Both the position numbers and the translations under genes were made by a program. Below the pieces are notes generated by a model. That model was not told the DNA's origin. It was given only the letters and a program-made list of their open reading frames with translations, and did no database searches. From Chloroflexota bacterium (GTDB lineage Bacteria > Chloroflexota > Limnocylindria > Limnocylindrales > CSP1-4), in the NCBI GenBank assembly GCA_003158675.1, contig PMKN01000089.1:746-45246 (forward strand): a stretch of DNA of 44,501 nt, given 5' to 3'. Shown piece by piece: positions 38,710 to 44,501 of the stretch (within the stretch, counting starts at the first letter, position 1; each line of letters starts with the position of its first letter).

Positions 38710-39696
38710 ATGCCGCCGTTCGGTTTCGTCTTTGGCCACACCGGATCGGCTCCGTCTCCGTTTGGTGCTATCAACGGGCCCAGGCTCGCCGGCCCCGAGG
38801 GTAGCCACCCACTCCACTCCGTAAGCCCCGAGGAGCTCCTTGCGCCGACATCGGGCGCGGTCCTCGGCGAGTTCGTGCTGGACCATCCAGCTCGAGTAGG
38901 CGACGGCATCACCGGCCGCGTCAAACTGACCGCCAACGCGACGATCGAAGCTCGGAAGGCGTATCTCCGGCTCGTTGGCCTGCGGCTCGACGAGGTGCGA
39001 CGTTCGAACGAACACACCGACGCGGAAGGCCACGTCACCTCAACGGAGCGATGGGTGGAGACATCCGGGAAGCTCTTCGTCACGGATTCTTTCCTCGAGC
39101 CGGTGGTCCCGACTAGCTTCCAACCCGGCCAAACGTGGGAGACAACGTTCATGGTCCCGGCGCCGGAGCTGGGTCCGCCAACGGCTCATCTGGGCGAGTC
39201 GATCATCGCCTGGGCGCTCGAGATCCGGTGGGACGTGCCCATGGGCGCGGATCAGTGGGCGGCGATCTACCTGCCACTGGCCCAGCACCCGGACCTCATT
39301 CGCGCGGGCGTCGGCAAGCAGGGCGGCGTGAGCCTGTTGGCGAGCGTACAGGTGAGTGACGCGTCGATCAACGTAACGTCGCCACTGCCGGCGCCAGCGG
39401 GTCAGGAAGTGGCCGTCAGCGTCTCCTGGCCCTCCGCTCCTTCCGGACAGGGAGCCCGCATCGAGATCCACCGCCGCACAAATTGCCCGAATGGAACCGA
39501 GGGCATCATCGCGACGGCCGCGATCGACCCGGCCTCGCTTGGGAGCGGCGCGGCACAGGCAAGCCTGCTGGTGCCGGCCGGGTCGGCGCCTTCGTTCGAC
39601 GGCGCCGGGCTGGAGATCGACTACGTCATCCGCGTCCTTGTGGACCGCCGCTTCCGAACGGACGCAGCCATCGAGAGACCCCTCGCTGTCGTCTGA
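38710..39696 (+). CDS. Arrestin-like beta-sandwich protein
   Basis: 328 residues from ATG 38710, with GGAGGG six bases upstream. The ORF track's 837-residue version runs antisense through the flavin reductase gene and is wrong. An N-terminal Gly/Pro-rich stretch is followed by two beta-sandwich halves; LGEFVLDHPARVGDGITGRVKLTANATIEARKAYLRLVGLR is reminiscent of the first strands of arrestin/Spo0M proteins, and WETTFMVPAPELGPPTAHLGESIIAWALEI of the second. The final ~100 residues (VAVSVSWPSAPSGQGARIEIHRRTNC...) form a further Ig-like part. No enzyme motif. A scaffold or stress-response role is possible. Confidence 0.65.
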   Translation: MPPFGFVFGHTGSAPSPFGAINGPRLAGPEGSHPLHSVSPEELLAPTSGAVLGEFVLDHPARVGDGITGRVKLTANATIEARKAYLRLVGLRLDEVRRSNEHTDAEGHVTSTERWVETSGKLFVTDSFLEPVVPTSFQPGQTWETTFMVPAPELGPPTAHLGESIIAWALEIRWDVPMGADQWAAIYLPLAQHPDLIRAGVGKQGGVSLLASVQVSDASINVTSPLPAPAGQEVAVSVSWPSAPSGQGARIEIHRRTNCPNGTEGIIATAAIDPASLGSGAAQASLLVPAGSAPSFDGAGLEIDYVIRVLVDRRFRTDAAIERPLAVV

Positions 39697-39798
39697 GCGG
39701 GCGAGCTGACCCGGACCGCATCATCCCGAAGAACGGGCGGTTTGGACCTGTTGGAGCGTCGCCACGGTCGTCGGGCGCCCGCCCGGCAGCCGCTCGGG

Positions 39799-40509
39799 TC
39801 AGCGAGCCTGATCGATGGCCTTCGCCGCGTCGGCGACCCGTTGCGCCGACCCGGCCGACTTGAAGAAGTCGGCCGGCAGCGTCACGCCGGTGGCGTGGTT
39901 CGGGCAATAGCCGTTCGGGACCTTGTGCAAGTACTGCTGGTGGTATTCCTCGGCGAAGTAGAACTCCGGGGCGGGGCGGATTTCAGTCCTGATGGTGCCC
40001 TTGCCGGCGGCGGCGAGACGCTCCTGGAACACGGCACGGGAGGCGATGGCGTCGCGCTCTTGGGCATCGCCGTGAGTCAGGATCGCCGATCGGTATTGCG
40101 TCCCGCGGTCCGCACCCTGGCGCATACCCTGCGTCGGGTCATGCGAATCCCAGAACAGCTTCAGCAGATCGCGGTACGCGACTTGCTTGGGGTCGAAGAC
40201 GACGCGGACGCTCTCGATGTGGCCGGTCCGGGCGCTGCAAACCTCTTCATACGTCGGGTTCGGGGTCGAGCCGCCGGCGTAGCCGACGGAGGTCGAGATG
40301 ACGCCGGGAGTCTGCCAGAAGAGGCGTTCGGCGCCCCAGAAGCAGCCCATCCCGAACTCGGCTATCTCCGAACCTTCGGGATAGGGCGGTCGGAGCGGTG
40401 TACCAAGGACGGCATGGCGGGCGGGAACGGGCATTGCCTCCGAGCGGCCGGGCAGGATCTCGTTGGGGTTGGGCATTCGCATCTTGTGCGGGTCGACGAA
40501 CCAGTTCAT
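39799..40509 (-). CDS. msrA: Peptide-methionine (S)-S-oxide reductase
   Basis: 236 residues. Catalytic Cys56 lies in [10 protein letters not shown], with [46 protein letters not shown] and the resolving Cys202 in [11 protein letters not shown]. One resolving Cys is seen, so it is the two-cysteine, thioredoxin-recycled type. The N-terminal ~45 residues ([21 protein letters not shown]) are the extension shared by a subset of MsrA proteins. Cytoplasmic. It lies downstream of the HtrA-like protease gene on the same strand; both serve protein quality control, with a hairpin in between. Confidence 0.96.
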   Translation of the reverse strand: MNWFVDPHKMRMPNPNEILPGRSEAMPVPARHAVLGTPLRPPYPEGSEIAEFGMGCFWGAERLFWQTPGVISTSVGYAGGSTPNPTYEEVCSARTGHIESVRVVFDPKQVAYRDLLKLFWDSHDPTQGMRQGADRGTQYRSAILTHGDAQERDAIASRAVFQERLAAAGKGTIRTEIRPAPEFYFAEEYHQQYLHKVPNGYCPNHATGVTLPADFFKSAGSAQRVADAAKAIDQAR

Positions 40510-40538
40510 GACCCGAGTCTACGCCGCCTCCAAAGTCG

Positions 40539-40575
40539 GGTCCGCCCCCCGACCGGGCGGGCCGCCGGGCGGACC
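40539..40575 (-). terminator. 9-bp hairpin between protease and msrA
   Basis: GGTCCGCCC and GGGCGGACC pair perfectly around a 19-base loop, some 77 bases after the protease stop and 30 bases before the msrA start. Without a U-run; it could attenuate read-through or belong to the msrA leader. Confidence 0.4.
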
Positions 40576-40651
40576 GGCGAGACTGCAACGTCGCGACCCA
40601 TGGTTTCCTCCTGCTACTGCAGTGAGGATAGGGCCGCGAAGCCCGCCAACC

Positions 40652-41587
40652 TCAGTTGTTCCGCTTCGTCGCGTCGCCTCCCGGAGTGCCGCCGGACGCC
40701 CCGCCGAAGTCGACCTTGACCGTCAGCTCCTCGACGCCGCGGACGAGGCCAATCTCCAGCATGCCGGAACCGGCCTTGGACAGGGCTTCGTGCAGGCCGT
40801 CCGGATCTTCGACCGCGGCGCCGCCGGCAGACACGATCAGGTCGCCCTCGCGGATGCCCGCCGCCTCGGCCGGGCTGCCTTCCTCGACGCCGCGCACGAG
40901 AACGCCGGCGCGATCGGGCAGGCCGACCGCCCGGCGTAGATGCCGCGCGACATGGCCGGGCGCCACGGCAACGCCGAGCAATGGCCGCGCCGCCGACTCG
41001 CCGCGGCCCAACGCGTCGATCCGGGCCCGCAGGCTTTCGTCCGCGGGAAGTGCGAGATAGAACCCTTCGCCGATCCGCTGCGTGTTGACGCCGAGCAACC
41101 GGCCTTCGGCATCCAGGATGGGGCTGCCCGAAGAGCCGGGCGCCAGCGGCGCCGTGTGTTCGATGCTGCCGCCGATCAGCCGGCCGCCCGGCCCGCGGAA
41201 CGACCGCTCCATGCCCGAGATCAGCCCGACGGTCGCCCGCACGCCGCCCGAAGGAGCGCTCGCGACTGCGAACACGACGGCACCGACCTGCGGTGCGGAC
41301 TTCGAATTCGCCCAGGGGATGGCAGCCGCGCCGGCGGTATCGACCTCGAGAACCGCCAGATCGCCGTCGACGTCCTCGCCGAGCAGCTTGCCTGGAGCCC
41401 GCCGTCCGTCCGCGAAGACGCACGTGGCTTCATCGCCGTGCATGTTGTGGGCGTTGGTGAGCACCCGATTCTCCGCCACGATCACCCCGGATCCGCGGCG
41501 CCATCGGCCGCCGATCCCAACCACTCCAGGAGTGGCCAGCGCGGCCACCTTGGCCACCGCCACCGAAAGCTCGTCCAGTGCGCCCAT
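40652..41587 (-). CDS. HtrA/DegP-like trypsin-fold protease with one PDZ domain, no export signal
   Basis: 311 residues from ATG 41587, with GAGGAG eight bases upstream. The trypsin fold keeps the triad: His47 in VLTNAHNMHG, Asp76 in EDVDGDLAVLEV, Ser153 in LAPGSSGSPIL. A single PDZ domain follows (GVLVRGVEEGSPAEAAGIREGDLIVSAGG ... VRGVEELTVKV). Unlike DegP, DegQ or PepD it has no signal peptide or membrane helix at the N-terminus (MGALDELSVAVAKVAALATP), so it should act in the cytoplasm. Divergent from an HxlR regulator and followed by msrA. Confidence 0.9.
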   Translation of the reverse strand: MGALDELSVAVAKVAALATPGVVGIGGRWRRGSGVIVAENRVLTNAHNMHGDEATCVFADGRRAPGKLLGEDVDGDLAVLEVDTAGAAAIPWANSKSAPQVGAVVFAVASAPSGGVRATVGLISGMERSFRGPGGRLIGGSIEHTAPLAPGSSGSPILDAEGRLLGVNTQRIGEGFYLALPADESLRARIDALGRGESAARPLLGVAVAPGHVARHLRRAVGLPDRAGVLVRGVEEGSPAEAAGIREGDLIVSAGGAAVEDPDGLHEALSKAGSGMLEIGLVRGVEELTVKVDFGGASGGTPGGDATKRNN

Positions 41588-41720
41588 TTGAGTCGCTCCT
41601 CGGGAGCCGAGCCTTCCGGCCCGCGCCCATCCGTATCGTTTCCTGTCGCCGTAGTAGCTAGCGAGTTGCAAGTTACACCGCTCATCGGGATCGCGCAAGC
41701 GGCATACTCGCTACGATGGG

Positions 41721-42146
41721 GTGGTGCCCGAAGAAGCAACGCCATCTCCACTCCAGGCGGCCCTAGGTCGCGTTGGCGACCGCTGGAGCCTGCTCGTCGT
41801 CGAGGCACTGCTGGACGGGCCGCGGCGCTTCAATGACCTGCAGACCGCGCTGGGCGGCATCGCGCCAAACATCCTCTCGGACCGGCTCAAGCGGCTGGAG
41901 CGCGAGCGCGTCCTGCTGGCCCGGCCCTACTCCCAGCGGCCCGTCCGCCTGAGTTACGAGCTGACCGCCGATGGCCGCGAGCTGGCAGGAGCGCTCCGCC
42001 TTCTGTCCGACTGGGGATCGCGAGCCGACTCGTCCGACGCCCTTCGGCACCGGACCTGCGGCACTCCGCTGGAAGCGCGCTGGTACTGCCCGACCTGCGC
42101 CCGAAGCATCGAGACCAACGAGGCAGCCGAGCTCCGGCTGCTGTAG
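41721..42146 (+). CDS. HxlR-type winged-helix regulator with C-terminal zinc ribbon
   Basis: 141 residues. LGRVGDRWSLLVVEALLDGPRRFNDLQTALGGIAPNILSDRLKRLERERVL is the HxlR/MarR-like winged helix; YSQRPVRLSYELTADGRELAGAL the wing and helix. The C-terminal RHRTCGTPLEARWYCPTCARSIE has Cys/His spacing of a small zinc ribbon, unusual for the short HxlR proteins but known in actinobacterial ones. The start is one of two adjacent GTG codons; TACGAT (41712-41717) three bases upstream could be a -10 box, which would make the transcript nearly leaderless. Divergent from the HtrA-like gene, its possible target. Confidence 0.85.
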   Translation: MVPEEATPSPLQAALGRVGDRWSLLVVEALLDGPRRFNDLQTALGGIAPNILSDRLKRLERERVLLARPYSQRPVRLSYELTADGRELAGALRLLSDWGSRADSSDALRHRTCGTPLEARWYCPTCARSIETNEAAELRLL

Positions 42147-42262
42147 CGGCGATCCGGCGCCAGGCGACGCCGCCCCCCGTTCCCGTCGTCGCGACCAATA
42201 GTGGCGCGCCGTCGACGACCTCCCGGTCACGAGTCATAGTTGCCGCTGACAGGGAGGCCGAC

Positions 42263-43024
42263 ATGACCACACACGACAACACGGGCGGCGACTCACGCGA
42301 GCTCGCCCAGCTGCGGTTGGAACGCCACCACCATTCGGACGACGACCTCGACGGAGTGGCCCTGCACCGCGCCGGCGAGACATCGCTTGAGCTTGACGAC
42401 GAGCTGACCCGCGATCGAAGGGCAGCCATCTCGCCTGAGGACTGGGCCCGCTTCGAGGCGTACATGGCCGAGATCCTCACGGCGATGGGCATGAAGCTCA
42501 ACCAACCGGGGACTCGGGATACTCCGCGACGTTTCGTGCGGGCGCTGTTCGACTCGACCGAAGGTTACGAGGGCGACCCCAAGCTCGTGACCGTCTTCCC
42601 GACCGAGTGCTACGGCGGAGCCAGCTGCGAACTGTCCCAAGTGGTCGAGGGACCAATCCCTTTCACCGCCCTGTGCGAGCACCATGTCCTGCCGTTCTTT
42701 GGGCGCGCCTTCGTCGGCTACATCGCCCATGAGAACATCATCGGCATCAGCAAGCTGACCCGGCTGGTGCGCATCGCCACTCGCCGTTTCGGCGTCCAGG
42801 AGCGGATGACCCACGAGATCGCTACTGCCCTCGCCGAGCTGACCCAACCGCACGGCGTGGCGGTGTATATGGAAGCGCACCATCTGTGCACGCAGATGCG
42901 TGGCGTCCGCGAGGTGCATCCCATGACCCGTACCACGGCATTTCGTGGCGCGTACGAAACGAGCGCGCCGCTGCGCTCGGAGTTCTACGATTTGGCGGGG
43001 CTTGGGCGCGGGGTTCGCGACTGA
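42263..43024 (+). CDS. folE: GTP cyclohydrolase I
   Basis: 253 residues from ATG 42263, with GGGAGG five bases upstream. It makes 7,8-dihydroneopterin triphosphate, the first step to folates and pterins. Zinc ligands are Cys138 and His141 in ALCEHHVLPF and Cys209 in HHLCTQMRGV; DTPRRFVRAL, GRAFVGYIAHENIIGISKL and TRTTAFRGAY are all intact. An N-terminal extension of ~55 residues, His- and Asp-rich (ERHHHSDDDLDGV), precedes the catalytic core. It is followed 44 bases later by a RibD-C/DHFR-like reductase gene. Confidence 0.96.
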   Translation: MTTHDNTGGDSRELAQLRLERHHHSDDDLDGVALHRAGETSLELDDELTRDRRAAISPEDWARFEAYMAEILTAMGMKLNQPGTRDTPRRFVRALFDSTEGYEGDPKLVTVFPTECYGGASCELSQVVEGPIPFTALCEHHVLPFFGRAFVGYIAHENIIGISKLTRLVRIATRRFGVQERMTHEIATALAELTQPHGVAVYMEAHHLCTQMRGVREVHPMTRTTAFRGAYETSAPLRSEFYDLAGLGRGVRD

Positions 43025-43068
43025 CGCGAGCAGCGCACTGGCGCATTCGACCCGGGAGGGCCGCAACG

Positions 43069-43944
43069 ATGGCAGGCCGAAGCGAGGGACTCGCGCTCGA
43101 GTCGCTCTGGCACGCCCCGTCGACGGCGCCAGGAGACGGCATCGACGTTCGAGGCGGGTTGCTGCCAGCGGACCTGGCCGCGCTCTATCCGGGCGAGCTG
43201 GCCGTGGCCCTTGTCAACGAACGCCCCACGGTGATCGGCAACTTCGTGTCCAGCGTGGACGGAGTGGTTGCTCTCGGACCGAGCGAACCCGCGGCCGGCG
43301 GGGGCGAGATCAGTGGCTTCTCGGCCGCGGACCGGTACATGATGGCTCTGCTGCGGGCGCTCGCCGACGTCGTGGTCGTGGGCGCTGGCACGGTCCGCGT
43401 CGGCACGCGCCATCGCTGGACGGCGGACTTCCTCGCTCCAACCCTAGCCACCGCCCTGGCCGCCTGGCGCGCGGATCTGTGGCTTTCGGCTCAGCCGACC
43501 ACCATCGTCGTTACCGCCAGCGGCAATCTGGATCCCGCTCACCCCGGTCTATCTGCTCCGGACGTTCCGGTGATAGTGGCCACCACACCGGCCGGAGCGG
43601 AGCGCCTGAATGCGCAGCCTCTCCCCGCCAACATGAAGGTGGCGCCCGTAGGCTCGAACGATTTGGTCCCGGCCGGGGCGATCCTGGAGTTGATACGAGG
43701 GACCGGCGCGCGTCTGGCACTCTGCGAGGGCGGCCCGCATCTCTTTGGCGAGATGCTGCGCGCGCGCCTCATCGATGAGCTGTTCCTCACGGTTGCGCCA
43801 CAGATCGTCGGTCGCGCCAAGGCACACCGCCTGGGGTTGGTCGAAGGCACGAGCTTCAGCGAGAGTCACGGGCGCTGGTCGAACCTGCTGTCGGTCCGCC
43901 GCGCGGGCGACGATCTCTTCCTCCGCTACCGCTTCGAGCGGTAG
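43069..43944 (+). CDS. RibD C-terminal/dihydrofolate-reductase-fold reductase
   Basis: 291 residues from ATG 43069, with GGGAGGG eight bases upstream. The fold is that of RibD_C/DHFR-like reductases: IGNFVSSVDGVVALG (substrate loop), DRYMMALLRALADVVVVGAGTVR (NADPH loop GAGT), ARLALCEGGPHLFGEMLRARLIDELFLTVAPQIVG. In riboflavin synthesis this fold reduces 5-amino-6-ribosylaminouracil phosphate. Sitting right after folE, it may instead act on a pterin, or serve as dihydrofolate reductase. No other rib or fol gene is in the window. Confidence 0.85.
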   Translation: MAGRSEGLALESLWHAPSTAPGDGIDVRGGLLPADLAALYPGELAVALVNERPTVIGNFVSSVDGVVALGPSEPAAGGGEISGFSAADRYMMALLRALADVVVVGAGTVRVGTRHRWTADFLAPTLATALAAWRADLWLSAQPTTIVVTASGNLDPAHPGLSAPDVPVIVATTPAGAERLNAQPLPANMKVAPVGSNDLVPAGAILELIRGTGARLALCEGGPHLFGEMLRARLIDELFLTVAPQIVGRAKAHRLGLVEGTSFSESHGRWSNLLSVRRAGDDLFLRYRFER

Positions 43945-43948
43945 CGGA
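43922..43948 (+). terminator. 11-bp hairpin across the reductase stop codon
   Basis: TCCGCTACCGC and GCGGTAGCGGA form a perfect 11-base stem with loop TTCGA; the stop codon lies in the 3' arm. Confidence 0.6.
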
Positions 43949-43950
43949 AG

Positions 43951-43967
43951 GGGCGCATGGAGCGCCC
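43951..43967 (+). terminator. Second hairpin after the folE-reductase unit
   Basis: GGGCGC-ATGGA-GCGCCC, a perfect 6-base stem, follows the previous hairpin by two bases. Neither has a U-run; together they resemble the tandem GC-rich pair at 16609-16700. Confidence 0.5.
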
Positions 43968-44090
43968 GGGTCGGCCGGTCGCCTAGAATGGGTCGGGCAT
44001 AAATCGGACGGGTCCATCGCGGCCGTTTTCGGTCGCGCCTGAACGTCGCGGCCGCTGCCCCGGCTGCGCCCTCATCGACGAAAGGTACGC

Positions 44091-44501
44091 ATGAGTCGGA
44101 CTTTGCGCATCGGCGTCCTCACCGGAGGCGGCGACGTCCCCGGTCTCAACGCCGTCATCAAGAGCGTCGTCTATCGCGCAACGGAGCTTGGCCACGAGGT
44201 CTACGGCATCAGGCGCGGCTGGGAAGGCCTGACCCACATGAAGCCGGGCCCAGGGCTGGACGAGGACTACATCGTCCCGCTGGATCGAACCAACACCCGC
44301 TCGATCGATCGGACGGGGGGCACCTGGCTGCACACCTCTCGCACCAACGCCCGCAAGATGAAGGCCGGCAAGACGCCCGCACACATCGGACCGGAGCGCC
44401 TCAAGCAGCTCGAGGTCAAGGAGGGCGTCTACAACTTCACGCCCGTCGTCCTTGAGAATATCGAGAAGCTCGGGCTTGACTACCTGGTCCCGATCGGCGG
44501 C
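44091..44501 (+). CDS. pfkA: 6-phosphofructokinase, N-terminal part
   Basis: 137 residues, continuing past the window. AAAGG precedes the ATG by five bases. The N-terminal site LTGGGDVPGLNAVIKSVV is that of PfkA, where GGD contacts the phosphoryl donor; VYGIRRGWEGL is the next conserved segment, then TNTRSIDRTGGTWLHTSRTN. The window ends at LVPIGG, exactly before the residues (GGDG, GGDD or GGEG) that tell ATP- from pyrophosphate-dependent enzymes. Central glycolysis, cytoplasmic. Confidence 0.94.
   Translation, partial: MSRTLRIGVLTGGGDVPGLNAVIKSVVYRATELGHEVYGIRRGWEGLTHMKPGPGLDEDYIVPLDRTNTRSIDRTGGTWLHTSRTNARKMKAGKTPAHIGPERLKQLEVKEGVYNFTPVVLENIEKLGLDYLVPIGG

Noticed and set aside
43945-44090. 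Defined promoter for pfkA
   Set aside because: TAGAAT near 43984 could be a -10 box but no matching -35 is found at a suitable distance.

Overview
The window is a stretch of high-GC bacterial chromosome (G/C-rich third codon positions, many GTG/TTG starts, Shine-Dalgarno-led genes). There is no phage, plasmid or CRISPR structure, and I see no tRNA or rRNA. The gene set includes a B12-dependent ribonucleotide reductase, an F420-type luciferase-like oxidoreductase, an Eis-type acetyltransferase, secreted proteins with Pro/Thr linkers, PQQ-like propellers, RLLDTR-type repeats and lipoprotein serpins. This suggests a Chloroflexota lineage (Limnocylindria/Ellin6529-like) or a deep actinobacterium. 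That placement is inference; no marker gene in the window settles it.

Layout. 0-5.6 kb: the 3' end of nrdJ, a propeller protein without an export signal, serpin lipoprotein 1 followed closely by a YihY/BrkB membrane protein, and a small Ig-fold lipoprotein. 5.6-9 kb is the accessory part. It holds a possible transposase remnant, an A+T-rich lipoprotein gene whose only plausible start codon is ATA, an orphan CpaE-like ATPase and a kelch-repeat remnant. 9-20.4 kb: a large DUF11-like surface protein, small secreted and hypothetical proteins, VOC, HAD and DUF1684 proteins, a second serpin lipoprotein, a minimal zincin, a 918-residue eight-repeat PQQ-like propeller with a triplicated C-terminal domain, and two small hypothetical genes. 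20.6-24.6 kb: cold-shock protein, GT4 glycosyltransferase, DEAD-box helicase and two small proteins. 24.6-31.2 kb: a coupled Eis/lipase pair, a DrrAB-type ABC exporter divergent from a MarR-beta-repeat fusion regulator across a perfect palindrome, and an F420 oxidoreductase-msrB pair. 31.5-38.5 kb: a Pro/Gly-rich membrane protein, a c-di-GMP pair (PilZ receptor, membrane GAF-EAL phosphodiesterase), an aminotransferase, and a flavin disulfide reductase lacking its usual C-terminal dyad. 38.7-44.5 kb: an arrestin-like protein, msrA, a leaderless-type HtrA protease, an HxlR regulator, folE with a RibD-C/DHFR-like reductase, and the start of a phosphofructokinase.

Themes. Two paralogous surface serpins, secreted propellers and a DUF11-like protein describe a cell surface equipped against proteases and for adhesion or binding. 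MsrA, MsrB, the flavin reductase and the F420 oxidoreductase point to oxidative-damage repair. The DrrAB/MarR locus looks like a self-regulated drug or lipid exporter. Transcription units are short; tight coupling (ATGA overlaps) occurs in lipase-eis and in LLM oxidoreductase-msrB. The observations I rate most worth following are the twin serpins with the same predicted P1 residue, the MarR/LiaF-like fusion with its palindromic operator, the ATA-start lipoprotein in a low-GC islet, the CX6C pair at every blade junction of the large propeller, and a hairpin abutting the EAL start codon.
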